Shown: in pieces, positions 15,641 through 23,009 of the stretch
How positions within the stretch are numbered: position 1 is the first letter of the stretch
Layout of the letters: every line of letters begins with the position of its first letter
From: Brevundimonas sp. UBA5866
GTDB lineage: Bacteria; Pseudomonadota; Alphaproteobacteria; Caulobacterales; Caulobacteraceae
Direction: 5' to 3'
Assembly: GCF_002432125.1 (NCBI RefSeq)
Contig: NZ_DJFS01000054.1
Span: 1-23,009, forward strand
Length of the DNA: 23,009 bases
Notes under the pieces: generated by a model
Told to the model about the DNA's origin: nothing
Databases searched by the model: none
Seen by the model: only the letters and a program-made list of their open reading frames with translations
Position numbers and translations under genes: made by a program

Positions 15641-16195
15641 GTGGCCGAATCGGTCGTGAATCCTGAGGGCCCAGAAGGCCAGAACGGTGGTGGCGAAGCC
15701 ACGCGCCGTGACTTCATCCATATCGCTGCCGGCGCTGCCGCGGCGGGCGCAGGCGTTATGATCGCCTGGCCGCTTATCAATCAGATGAGCCCGGCGGCTG
15801 ACACCCTGGCCTTGGCATCGATCGAATTCGATCTGTCCAAGGTGCAGGAAGGCCAGCAGGTCGTCATCAAATGGCAGGGCAAGCCGGTGTTCGTGCGTTA
15901 CCGCACTCCGGCCGAACTGGCCAAGGTCAAGGAAGAGGGCGCCGTCGGCTCCCCGCCGGAAACCGACGAACAGCGCACCAAGGAAGGCCACGAGAAATAT
16001 CTCGTCGTCATCGGTTCGTGCACCCACCTGGGTTGCGTGCCGACCTTCAACGCCGGTGAATACGGCGGTTGGTTCTGCCCGTGCCACGGCTCGCACTACG
16101 ACGCCTCGGGCCGTATCCGTAAGGGTCCGGCACCGCTGAACCTCGTCGTGCCGAACTATGAATACCTGTCCGACACCCGCGTGAAGATCGGCTGA
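15641..16195 (+). CDS. petA: Ubiquinol-cytochrome c reductase Rieske iron-sulfur subunit
   Basis: Rieske subunit of the cytochrome bc1 complex; its 2Fe-2S cluster takes the first electron from ubiquinol. From the GTG at 15641 it has 184 residues. That start is preferred because AGAGGTGAG lies just upstream; a second GTG at 15632 and ATGs at 15581 and 15605 are alternatives. A twin-arginine segment (Arg22-Arg23 in ATRRDFIHIAAG) precedes the single membrane anchor. Cluster ligands are Cys127-His129 in CTHLGC and Cys146-His149 in CPCHGS, with Cys132 and Cys148 forming the usual disulfide. The alphaproteobacterial insertion before the cluster is present (EEGAVGSPPETDEQRTKEG). It is first of petABC, 17 bases before petB. 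Confidence 0.96.
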   Translation: MAESVVNPEGPEGQNGGGEATRRDFIHIAAGAAAAGAGVMIAWPLINQMSPAADTLALASIEFDLSKVQEGQQVVIKWQGKPVFVRYRTPAELAKVKEEGAVGSPPETDEQRTKEGHEKYLVVIGSCTHLGCVPTFNAGEYGGWFCPCHGSHYDASGRIRKGPAPLNLVVPNYEYLSDTRVKIG

Positions 16196-16212
16196 GGACG
16201 GAGACAGGACCC

Positions 16213-17511
16213 ATGAGCAATCACGAATCCACTTACGTCCCCAAGACGAAGATCGAGCAGTGGCTGGATACCCGCCTGCCGATCGTCCGCTTTGGCATGG
16301 ACTACGCCAATCTGCCGACCCCGCGTAACCTCAACTACTGGTGGACCTTCGGCGGCATTCTGGCCATCTGCCTGATGACCCAGATCATCACCGGTATCGT
16401 TCTGGTGATGCACTACACCCCGCACATCGACCTGGCCTTCGCCTCGGTCGAGCGCATCATGCGCGACGTGCCGGGCGGCTGGCTGATCCGTTACGTACAC
16501 GCCAACGGCGCGTCGATGTTCTTCATCGCCGTCTACCTGCACATGCTGCGTGGCCTGTACTATGGCTCGTACAAGGCACCGCGCGAAATGATCTGGATCA
16601 TCGGCTGCGTGATCTTCTTCCTGATGATCGCCACCGCCTTCCTCGGCTACGTCCTGCCGTGGGGCCAGATGTCGTTCTGGGGTGCCGAGGTCATCACCAA
16701 CCTGATCGGTGCCATCCCGGTCATCGGCGAGCCGGTCCTGGTGTGGCTGCGCGGTGGCCCGGCCATCGACAACGCGACCCTGAACCGCTTCTTCTCGCTG
16801 CACTACCTGCTGCCGTTCGTTATCGCCGGCTGCGTCGTGCTGCACCTGTGGGCCCTTCACGCTGCCGGTCAGAACAACCCGGTCGGCATCCTGATCCCGA
16901 AGGACCGCGAGAAGAAAGACACCCTGCCGTTCCACCCGTACTTCACGGTCAAGGACGGTTTCGCGATCATCCTGTTCCTGATCCTGTTCGCCGTGTTCGT
17001 GTTCTACAACCCGAACGCCCTGGGCCACGCCGACAACTACATCCCGGCCAACCCGCTGCAGACCCCGGCCCATATCGTGCCGGAGTGGTACATGCTGCCG
17101 TTCTACGCCATCCTGCGCGCCGTGCCGGACAAGTTCGGCGGTGTGGTTGCGATGTTCGCCGCGATCGGTGTGCTGTTCGTCCTGCCGTGGCTTGATACGT
17201 CCAAGGTGCGCTCCATGCGCTACCGTCCGACGATGAAGACCTTCTTCATCATCTTCCTGTTCGTCTGCTTCGGCCTCGGCTGGTGCGGCGCGCAGCTGCC
17301 GGACGCTCCGGTTGTTCCGGGTATGCCGAGCTTCAACCTGATCGACGGCCAGCTGAACTCCTACCTGTGGCTGACCCGTCTGCTGACGGCCTACTACTTC
17401 GTATTCTTCCTCGTCCTGATGCCGCTTATCGGCCTCAAGGAGAAGCCGCTGCCGATCCCGGCGACGATTTCGGAGCCTGTGCTCCCGACGACCGAAGCTG
17501 AGAAGGCCTGA
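16213..17511 (+). CDS. petB: Cytochrome b of the bc1 complex
   Basis: Membrane core of ubiquinol-cytochrome c reductase, 432 residues, carrying both b haems and the Qo and Qi quinone sites. The haem ligands are His96 and His110 (VHANGASMFFIAVYLHM) and His197 and His211 (LHYLLPFVIAGCVVLHL), each pair 14 apart as expected. LGYVLPWGQMSFWGAEVITN is the Qo-side motif and PEWYMLPFYAILRAVPDKFGG holds the PEW(Y) loop. At least eight hydrophobic helices are visible. The protein is separate from cytochrome c1 (no fusion). Ribosome site GGACGGAGACAGGA precedes the ATG, and only five bases separate its stop from petC, so the three genes form one operon. Confidence 0.98.
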   Translation: MSNHESTYVPKTKIEQWLDTRLPIVRFGMDYANLPTPRNLNYWWTFGGILAICLMTQIITGIVLVMHYTPHIDLAFASVERIMRDVPGGWLIRYVHANGASMFFIAVYLHMLRGLYYGSYKAPREMIWIIGCVIFFLMIATAFLGYVLPWGQMSFWGAEVITNLIGAIPVIGEPVLVWLRGGPAIDNATLNRFFSLHYLLPFVIAGCVVLHLWALHAAGQNNPVGILIPKDREKKDTLPFHPYFTVKDGFAIILFLILFAVFVFYNPNALGHADNYIPANPLQTPAHIVPEWYMLPFYAILRAVPDKFGGVVAMFAAIGVLFVLPWLDTSKVRSMRYRPTMKTFFIIFLFVCFGLGWCGAQLPDAPVVPGMPSFNLIDGQLNSYLWLTRLLTAYYFVFFLVLMPLIGLKEKPLPIPATISEPVLPTTEAEKA

Positions 17512-17516
17512 GCCCG

Positions 17517-18389
17517 ATGAGCAAAGAGAATAAGATCGTGTCTTTCCGTAAGATCCTCGTCTCGGCCATTGCGGCTGCGGGTATCGTGGCTGTGGCATCA
17601 CCGGCGCTGGCCGCCGGTGGTGGCAAGCATCCGCGTGACGGTGGCTTCAGCTTCAACGGCCCGTTCGGCACCTTCGACCAAGGTCAGCTGCAACGCGGCT
17701 ACAAGGTCTATCGTGAAGTTTGCGCGTCCTGCCACGGTATGGACCACCTGCACTTCCGTAACCTTGGCGACAAGCACGGCCCGTTCTGGAATCCGAAATA
17801 CCCGAACCCGAACGACAACCCTGTCGTGAAGGCTCTGGCCAAGGAAATCCAGGTCGCGGACATCGACTCCGAAACCGGCGAAGCCATCATGCGTGACGCC
17901 ACCACGGCCGACCGCTTCCCGAACCCGTATCCGAACGCTACGGCGGCGGCTGCGGCCAACGGTGGTGCGGCTCCGCCCGACCTGTCGGTGATGGCCAAGG
18001 CCCGTCACGACGGCGCCAATTACATCTACTCGCTGCTGTCGGGTTATGTGGCTCCGCCCAAGGGTCTGAAGATGGCTCCGGGTCAGAACTACAACCCGTA
18101 CATGCCTGGCGATCTGACCCCGTTCTGGGAAGGCGAAGGCCATGCCCCTCCGGGCGGCTTCATCGCCATGCCGAACCCGCTTCAGGCCGGTCAGGTAACC
18201 TATGACGATGGCACCGAGGCCACCGTCGACCAGATGTCGAAGGACGTCGCGGCCTTCATCATGTGGGCATCGGAGCCCAAGATGGTGGAGCGCAAGCAAA
18301 CTGGTTTCGGCGTGATGATCTTCCTGATCCTCTTCGCCGGCATCACCTATGCCTCGTACCGCAAGATCTGGAAGGGTGTGGCGCACTAA
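17517..18389 (+). CDS. petC: Cytochrome c1 of the bc1 complex
   Basis: Haem c subunit that passes electrons from the Rieske protein to soluble cytochrome c. It has 290 residues including a signal peptide (KILVSAIAAAGIVAVASPALA). The haem attachment motif is Cys69-Cys72-His73 in CASCHGM; the likely sixth ligand is Met218 in GGFIAMPNPL. The family stretches LSVMAKARHDGANYIYSLL and QMSKDVAAFIMWASEPKM are present, followed by a single C-terminal membrane anchor (GFGVMIFLILFAGITYASY) ending in basic residues. It is last in petABC and is followed by a clear terminator. Confidence 0.97.
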   Translation: MSKENKIVSFRKILVSAIAAAGIVAVASPALAAGGGKHPRDGGFSFNGPFGTFDQGQLQRGYKVYREVCASCHGMDHLHFRNLGDKHGPFWNPKYPNPNDNPVVKALAKEIQVADIDSETGEAIMRDATTADRFPNPYPNATAAAAANGGAAPPDLSVMAKARHDGANYIYSLLSGYVAPPKGLKMAPGQNYNPYMPGDLTPFWEGEGHAPPGGFIAMPNPLQAGQVTYDDGTEATVDQMSKDVAAFIMWASEPKMVERKQTGFGVMIFLILFAGITYASYRKIWKGVAH

Positions 18390-18413
18390 GCCCCCGTTCA
18401 GGTGAAAAGATTG

Positions 18414-18444
18414 CCCCGTCAGCCCTAAGGTTGGCGGGGTTTTT
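18414..18444 (+). terminator. Intrinsic terminator of petABC
   Basis: CCCCGTCAGCC, loop CTAA, GGTTGGCGGGG, then TTTTT: an 11-bp stem with two G-T pairs and a T5 run, 24 bases past the petC stop. Confidence 0.92.
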
Positions 18445-18475
18445 CTTTGCTCTGCCAGACAACTGCCCTTAACGT

Positions 18476-18500
18476 CCCTCCATCGTATTCCAGTGGAGGG
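18476..18500 (+). promoter_or_regulatory. Hairpin that includes the ribosome binding site of the first M28 gene
   Basis: CCCTCCA (18476-18482) and TGGAGGG (18494-18500) form a perfect 7-bp stem with an 11-base loop. The right arm contains the Shine-Dalgarno GGAGGG, nine bases before the ATG at 18510, so folding would hide it. Regulation by this hairpin is inference. Confidence 0.5.
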
Positions 18501-18509
18501 TAGGGCGAC

Positions 18510-20150
18510 ATGCGCCTGTTTACGACCGTAGCTGCTGTGGCTTTGACGACGGCCCTGATGGCGGGAACCGCAATGGCCCAGACGGCTTTCGACACCAACC
18601 GCATCTCCGAAGATATCCGGATACTGTCCGACGACAGCTTCGAAGGGCGCGGCATTGCCACTCGGGCCGAGCAAAAGGTCATCGACTATCTGAGCGCGGG
18701 CTTTGCCGCTGCGGGTTTCGCTCCGGGTGGCGAGAATGGCGGCTGGACGCAGGCCGTGACCCTGAACCGCATCGCCTCGTCGAATGTTCAGGCCTCGCTC
18801 AAGCAGGGCGGAGAGGTCATGCCGCTGACACAGGGGCAGGAGGTGACAATCTCCTCGCGTCTGCCGGGCAATGGTGTGGACCTGAAGGACGTGCCTCTGG
18901 TTTTCGTCGGTTACGGGGTCAACGCACCCGAGCGTAACTGGAACGATTTCAAGGTCGATGTGCGCGGCAAGATCATTGTGGTGCTGGTCAATGACCCAGA
19001 CTTCGAAGAGCCGGAGCTGAACACCTTCGGCGGCAAGGCCATGACCTATTACGGGCGCTGGACCTACAAATACGAGGAAGCGGCCCGTCAGGGCGCAGCC
19101 GGGGTGTTGATCGTCCACGAGACGGCCCCCGCGGCCTATGGCTGGACCACCGTGGTCAATTCCTGGACCGTGCCGCAGTTCGATATCGTTCGCGAAAATC
19201 CCGCAGCCGAGCGTGTGCCGGTCGAGGCATGGATACAGCGCGATGTCGCCGAGAAACTGTTCGCCGCAGCCGGTGTCGATTTCGAAGAGCAGAAGCGCCT
19301 GGCCCGCCGCGCGGACTTCCAGCCGGTGGACCTCAAGGCGACGATGGATGTCCGTTTTGACCAGGCCTCAGAGCAGATCGTGACGCACAACGTCGTGGCC
19401 CGTCTGGAAGGCTCGGCCCGTCCGGCTGAAACCATCCTGTATGGCGGTCACTGGGACCATATCGGCATTGCCACGGACGAGGGCGTGAACGGCGACCGCA
19501 TCTTCAACGGGGCGATTGACAATGCCTCGGGCACGGCGGCCCTGCTGGAGCTGGCGCGTCATTTCGGTCAGGGTCCGAAGCCTGAACGCTCCATCGTCAT
19601 GGTGGCCTTCACCGCAGAGGAATCCGGCCTGTTGGGTTCGGAATACTATGCGGCCAATCCGCTCTATCCGCTGGAAACCACGGTGGCCGGTTTCAATATC
19701 GATGCCGCCAATGTCTATGGCCGCAAGGACAAGCTGAACATCACCGGCTATGGCCATTCGGATCTGGATGACCGGCTGGTGCAAATCGCGACGGCGCAGG
19801 GCCGGGGCATCGTGCCGGATGCCGGTGCGGCTGCGGGCATCTATTTCCGCTCTGACCACTTCCCGCTGGTCCGTCGCGGTGTGCCGATGGCCTACATCAA
19901 CTCGACGGGCGACTTCATCGACGCACCGATCGAGCCGCGCGTCGCGATGGCGGCGGAATACAGCCGTACCGGCTACCACCAGGTCGCTGACGAGTGGAGA
20001 GCGGACTGGGACCTGCGCGGCATGGTTCAGGACATGGATGTCGTCTACGAGGCGGGCAAGGCGCTGGCCAATTCTACAGAATGGCCGCAATGGAAACCCA
20101 CGTCCGAATTCGCTGCTGTGCGTGCAAGCTCAGAGGCGCAACGCCGATAG
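18510..20150 (+). CDS. Exported M28 zinc peptidase with PA domain (first paralogue)
   Basis: Secreted or periplasmic peptidase of family M28, probably an aminopeptidase, 546 residues. Signal peptide MRLFTTVAAVALTTALMAGTAMA. Residues about 100-240 are an inserted protease-associated (PA) domain, seen as VPLVFVGYGVNAP, VRGKIIVVLVNDP and EAARQGAAGVLIVHE. The two-zinc site is complete: His314 and Asp316 (GGHWDH), Asp337 (IDNASGTAA), Glu370-Glu371 (TAEESGLLGSEYY), Asp398 (FNIDAANV) and His450 (RSDHFPLVRRGVP). The start has a strong GGAGGG, part of a hairpin. A similar peptidase follows 81 bases downstream; a shared ending (W-P-W/T-WKP-SEF--VRA-SE) shows they are paralogues. The substrate is unknown. 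Confidence 0.93.
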   Translation: MRLFTTVAAVALTTALMAGTAMAQTAFDTNRISEDIRILSDDSFEGRGIATRAEQKVIDYLSAGFAAAGFAPGGENGGWTQAVTLNRIASSNVQASLKQGGEVMPLTQGQEVTISSRLPGNGVDLKDVPLVFVGYGVNAPERNWNDFKVDVRGKIIVVLVNDPDFEEPELNTFGGKAMTYYGRWTYKYEEAARQGAAGVLIVHETAPAAYGWTTVVNSWTVPQFDIVRENPAAERVPVEAWIQRDVAEKLFAAAGVDFEEQKRLARRADFQPVDLKATMDVRFDQASEQIVTHNVVARLEGSARPAETILYGGHWDHIGIATDEGVNGDRIFNGAIDNASGTAALLELARHFGQGPKPERSIVMVAFTAEESGLLGSEYYAANPLYPLETTVAGFNIDAANVYGRKDKLNITGYGHSDLDDRLVQIATAQGRGIVPDAGAAAGIYFRSDHFPLVRRGVPMAYINSTGDFIDAPIEPRVAMAAEYSRTGYHQVADEWRADWDLRGMVQDMDVVYEAGKALANSTEWPQWKPTSEFAAVRASSEAQRR

Positions 20151-20165
20151 GCTATAGGATTTTCG

Positions 20166-20193
20166 GGAGGGCGGTTTGTGGAGGCCGCCTTCC
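20166..20193 (+). promoter_or_regulatory. Leader hairpin between the M28 genes
   Basis: GGAGGGCGG (20166-20174) pairs with CCGCCTTCC (20185-20193), 9 bp with one G-T pair and a 10-base loop. Its right-arm CCTTCC could instead pair with the ribosome site GGAGGG at 20221-20226 of the following gene, so two exclusive folds are possible. A regulatory role is inference. Confidence 0.45.
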
Positions 20194-20194
20194 A

Positions 20195-20218
20195 CCTGCA
20201 ACACCTGCAGGGTTTTTT
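20195..20218 (+). terminator. Terminator or attenuator between the two M28 genes
   Basis: CCTGCA, loop ACACC, TGCAGG, one G, then TTTTTT. The 6-bp stem is short but the T6 run is clear in this GC-rich DNA. It stands 13 bases before the second M28 ATG, so it could end or attenuate transcription coming from the first gene. Confidence 0.6.
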
Positions 20219-20231
20219 CAGGAGGGGCCGG

Positions 20232-21806
20232 ATGGCCAAGCATTTCCTACGCGGGGCGGCGCTTGCCGCACTCGTCTTTATATCGGCACCGGCCTTTGCG
20301 CAGGACTTTTCGGCGCAGACACTGTCCGAGAAAATCCGCGTCATCAGCGCCGACGACTTCCAGGGCCGCAAGCCGGGCACCGTCGGTGAGGAAAAGACAC
20401 TCGCCTGGCTGCAGGCCGAGTACGAAGCGATGGGACTGCAACCGGGCGGACCGAACGGCCAGTGGTTGCAGACCATCGAGGTGCTGCGTTTGACGCCCAA
20501 GGCTGAAGCCGTGGTTTCGACGACTGTGTCCGGTCAGGCGTCTACGGTCGCGGCGGCAGACGGTCTGATTGTCCGCGCCATCAACAGCGCAGGTCTGGCC
20601 GCTGTCGAAAATGCGCCTGTGGTCTTTGCCGGTTACGGCATCACTGCGCCCGAGCGCGAGTGGGACGACTATGGCGACATCGACGTGACCGGCAAGGTCG
20701 TGGTCGTTATGTCCGGCTCTCCGAGCTTCGGCAGCCAGTACCGTCGTTTCTACGCTCAGGAAGCCTATAAGGCCGATGAAGCCTTCCGTCGCGGCGCGGT
20801 GGGCGTCATCACTGTGCAGTCGGATTTCTCGCGCACGCTGGCCCGCAACGGCCGCCAGCAAACGCTAAGCCCGGGTTCTGCCGAGCTGCAGTTCAAGGGG
20901 TGGCTGTCGGGTGAGCTGGCCAAGAGCTGGGGCATCGGTACTGCCGAGGAAGAGACGCTGGAAAGCGGTGCATTCAAGGCCCGCGCCCTGAACGTCACCG
21001 TCTCGGTGAAGGCCGAGGAAGAAAAGGATATCCTGTCCACCAGCAATCTGATCGCACGCCTGCCGGGGACCGAATTCCCGGACGAGACGATCATCTTCAG
21101 CGCCCACTGGGATCACGTCGGCACCAACGACCATCCGGGCGACAACATCTTCAACGGTGCGTGGGACAATGCCTCGGGCACCGTCGGTGTCGTGGAAATG
21201 GCGCGCCAGTTCGCCAAGAACGGTCCGTCCAAGCGCACGGTCGTGTTCCTGCATGCCACCGCCGAGGAAATGGGCCTGCTGGGGGCTTATGGCTATACAG
21301 CCGATCCGGTCTATCCGCTGGAAACCACGGTAGCGGACATCAACATCGACATGCTGCCGCTGTCGGGTCCGACCCGCGATGTGCCGATCTTCGGCAAGGG
21401 TCAGAACACGCTGGAAGACATGCTGGACGTTCTGGCCAAGGCCGAGGGACGCTATGTGTCCGATGACGGCCAGCCGGAGCAGGGCTTCTACTACCGTTCG
21501 GACCACTTCCCGTTCGCCCGCGCGGGGGTTCCGGCCCTGATGCCGTGGCACGGTGTCGATTTCGTTGACGGAGGCGTCGAGACAGGCAAGGCCGCATGGC
21601 AGGAACGTTTCGGCCGTGTCTATCACCGCCCCAGCGATGAGTGGTCGGAAGATCTGGACTTCACCTCGGCGGTCGAGAACCTGACCCTGCTGTACCGTCT
21701 GGGCCGCGAACTGGCCGACAGCCGCGTGTGGCCGACGTGGAAGCCGGAATCCGAGTTCGGACAGGTCCGCGCCCGCTCCGAAACGGCCCGCGCCGACCGG
21801 CGCTGA
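20232..21806 (+). CDS. Exported M28 zinc peptidase with PA domain (second paralogue)
   Basis: M28-family peptidase, 524 residues, with signal peptide MAKHFLRGAALAALVFISAPAFA. I chose the ATG at 20232 because CAGGAGGGG lies just upstream and the signal peptide starts there; an ATG at 20178 would run through the leader hairpins. The PA insert is visible as APVVFAGYGITAPEREW, DVTGKVVVVMSG and EAFRRGAVGVITV. Zinc ligands are complete: His292 and Asp294 (SAHWDH), Asp312 (WDNASGTVG), Glu345-Glu346 (TAEEMGLLGAYGY), Asp373 (INIDMLPL) and His425 (RSDHFPFARAGVP). It is clearly related to, but well diverged from, the preceding peptidase, especially in the PA insert and before the final helix, so the duplication is old and substrates may differ. 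Confidence 0.93.
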   Translation: MAKHFLRGAALAALVFISAPAFAQDFSAQTLSEKIRVISADDFQGRKPGTVGEEKTLAWLQAEYEAMGLQPGGPNGQWLQTIEVLRLTPKAEAVVSTTVSGQASTVAAADGLIVRAINSAGLAAVENAPVVFAGYGITAPEREWDDYGDIDVTGKVVVVMSGSPSFGSQYRRFYAQEAYKADEAFRRGAVGVITVQSDFSRTLARNGRQQTLSPGSAELQFKGWLSGELAKSWGIGTAEEETLESGAFKARALNVTVSVKAEEEKDILSTSNLIARLPGTEFPDETIIFSAHWDHVGTNDHPGDNIFNGAWDNASGTVGVVEMARQFAKNGPSKRTVVFLHATAEEMGLLGAYGYTADPVYPLETTVADINIDMLPLSGPTRDVPIFGKGQNTLEDMLDVLAKAEGRYVSDDGQPEQGFYYRSDHFPFARAGVPALMPWHGVDFVDGGVETGKAAWQERFGRVYHRPSDEWSEDLDFTSAVENLTLLYRLGRELADSRVWPTWKPESEFGQVRARSETARADRR

Positions 21807-21824
21807 TCACGGCCTGAAACAAAG

Positions 21825-21857
21825 AAGCCCTCCGCCGGACTGGCGGAGGGCTTTTTC
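21825..21857 (+). terminator. Bidirectional terminator between the second M28 gene and the sulfhydrylase gene
   Basis: AAGCCCTCCGCC, loop GGACT, GGCGGAGGGCTT followed by TTT: a 12-bp perfect stem 18 bases past the M28 stop. A-rich sequence on the other side (AACAAAG) makes it usable for the converging minus-strand gene too. Confidence 0.93.
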
Positions 21858-21874
21858 GTGCCTGCGATGCGGGC

Positions 21875-23009
21875 TTAGACGACAGCCAGAGCCTGTTCGA
21901 GGTCGGCGATCAGGTCGTCGATATGTTCGATACCGACCGACAGGCGCACCGTGTCCTCGGTCACGCCCGCACGCTTCAGCTCTTCGGGAGAGAGCTGGCG
22001 GTGGGTGGTCGAGGCGGGGTGGCAGACCAGCGACTTGGCATCGCCGATGTTCACAAGACGGGTGAACAGTTTCACCGCGTCCTGGAAGCGGGCACCGGCC
22101 TCGCGGCCACCCTTGACGCCAAAGGTCAGCAGGCCCGACGCCTTGCCGCCGAAATACTTCTGGATCAGCGGGTTGGACGGGTGGTCCGTAAGACCCGCAT
22201 AGTTGACCCATTCGACCTTGGGGTGAACCTTGAGCCAATAGGCGATGGCGGTGGCGTTCTCGACGTGGCGGTCCATGCGAAGCGCCAGCGTTTCCAGCCC
22301 CTGCAGGATCAGGAAGCTGTTGAACGGCGAGATGGCCGCGCCCGTGTTGCGCAGCAGGACCGTCCGCACCCGCCCGATAAACGCAGCCGGACCCAGCGCC
22401 TCGGTATAGACCACGCCGTGATAGCTGATTTCCGGCTCGTTCAGACGGCGGAACCGGGCCTTGTGTTCGGCCCACGGGAAGTTGCCGCTGTCCACGATAG
22501 CCCCACCGATCGAGGTGCCGTGACCGCCGATGTATTTGGTCAGGGAGTGGATGACGATGTCCGCGCCATGTTCGATGGGGCGGGTCAGGTATGGCGTCGG
22601 CACGGTGTTGTCGACGATCAGCGGCAGGCCCGCGGCGTGCGCCGCATCGGCCAGCGCCTTGAAGTCCACCACATTGCCCAGCGGATTGCCGATGGATTCG
22701 CAGAAGACGGCCTTGGTGCGGTCATCGGTATTGGCGGCGATGGCGGCGGGATCATCGGCATCGATGAAGCGCACCTCGATGCCGTACTGGGGCAGGGTGT
22801 GGGCGAACAGGTTGTAGGTGCCGCCATACAGGGTGCTGGTGGCGATGATGTTGTCGCCGGCTTCTGCGATGGTCAGGATAGCATAGGTGATGGCCGCTTG
22901 ACCCGAGGCCACCGTCAGGGCCGCGATGCCGCCCTCCAGCGCCGCGATGCGCTTTTCCAGCACATCCGACGTCGGGTTCATGATGCGGGTGTAGATGTTG
23001 CCCGGCACC
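21875..23009 (-). CDS. metY: O-acetylhomoserine sulfhydrylase-type PLP enzyme, N-terminus outside window
   Basis: Cys/Met-metabolism PLP enzyme, most like O-acetylhomoserine aminocarboxypropyltransferase, which makes homocysteine from O-acetylhomoserine and sulfide. About 378 C-terminal residues are visible; roughly 50 are missing at the right edge, so the first codon seen (GTG near 23008) is internal. Landmarks are GNIYTRIMNPTSDVLEKRIAAL in two pieces, ASGQAAITYAIL, STLYGGTYNLF, ESIGNPLGNVVD, VDNTVPTPYLTRPIEHGAD, and the Schiff-base lysine in HSLTKYIGGHGTSIGG. The C-terminus has NIGDAKSLVCHPASTTH and RLSVGIEHIDDLIADL, both typical. The long spacer between GADIVIHSLTK and the C-terminal domain (FNSFLILQGLETLALRM) fits the MetY rather than the shorter MetZ type. 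O-succinylhomoserine use cannot be excluded. Confidence 0.93.
   Translation of the reverse strand, partial: VPGNIYTRIMNPTSDVLEKRIAALEGGIAALTVASGQAAITYAILTIAEAGDNIIATSTLYGGTYNLFAHTLPQYGIEVRFIDADDPAAIAANTDDRTKAVFCESIGNPLGNVVDFKALADAAHAAGLPLIVDNTVPTPYLTRPIEHGADIVIHSLTKYIGGHGTSIGGAIVDSGNFPWAEHKARFRRLNEPEISYHGVVYTEALGPAAFIGRVRTVLLRNTGAAISPFNSFLILQGLETLALRMDRHVENATAIAYWLKVHPKVEWVNYAGLTDHPSNPLIQKYFGGKASGLLTFGVKGGREAGARFQDAVKLFTRLVNIGDAKSLVCHPASTTHRQLSPEELKRAGVTEDTVRLSVGIEHIDDLIADLEQALAVV

Noticed and set aside
16156..17601. 481-codon minus-strand frame opposite petB
   Set aside because: Composition is Asp/Arg/Gln/His-rich with no recognisable domain, and it covers cytochrome b completely. Shadow of codon bias.
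17598..19118. 506-codon minus-strand frame across petC, its terminator and the first M28 gene
   Set aside because: It crosses two well-supported genes and a terminator on the other strand; no family resemblance.
23000..23009. Apparent start codon of the sulfhydrylase-type gene at the right edge
   Set aside because: The family has about 50 more residues before GNIYTRIMNPT, so this GTG is an internal valine codon and the gene continues outside the window.

Overview
The window looks like ordinary chromosome of a GC-rich alphaproteobacterium, most likely a member of the Caulobacterales (Caulobacter/Brevundimonas/Asticcacaulis type). The reasons are an alphaproteobacterial cytochrome bc1 operon (petA-petB-petC) next to a divergent trmL and near hemF, two large TonB-dependent receptors, several exported peptidases, an orphan hybrid histidine kinase and strong G/C bias at third codon positions. 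The genus assignment is inference. I see no prophage, transposase, CRISPR array, rRNA or tRNA gene.

Layout. 1-2024 (minus): TonB-dependent receptor running off the left edge. 2262-4322 (minus): a second receptor of the ZnuD zinc-uptake type, with a 33-residue His/Asp-rich loop and a near-perfect Zur-like palindrome just upstream. 4478-5305 (plus): a lipoprotein joining an MliC-like and a DUF4232-like domain. 5347-7607 (plus): kbl-tdh, the two-step threonine-to-glycine pathway, with start and stop codons overlapping. 7681-8028 (minus): a 115-residue protein of unknown function, divergent from rlmJ (8077-8895), which is followed by a class I glutamine amidotransferase (9009-9743). 9831-12407 (plus): hybrid sensor kinase. 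12480-12567: two 44-bp tandem repeats that overlap the end of hemF (12553-13431, minus). 13589-14851 (plus): exported M19 dipeptidase. 14982-15437 (minus): trmL. 15641-18389 (plus): petABC. 18510-21806 (plus): two paralogous exported M28 metallopeptidases. 21875-23009 (minus): O-acetylhomoserine sulfhydrylase type PLP enzyme, N-terminus cut off by the right edge.

How it fits together. Metal and nutrient capture at the envelope (zinc receptor, second receptor, M28 and M19 peptidases) sits beside amino-acid catabolism (threonine to glycine and acetyl-CoA), sulfur amino-acid synthesis and core respiration and haem synthesis. Most genes are well-known families. The points most worth a second look are: a threonine dehydrogenase that has lost all four structural-zinc cysteines; the Zur-box/His-loop receptor; hairpin leaders that could hide the ribosome binding sites of both M28 genes; and the hairpin-bearing tandem repeat that contains the hemF stop codon. 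I found no convincing novel multi-gene system.
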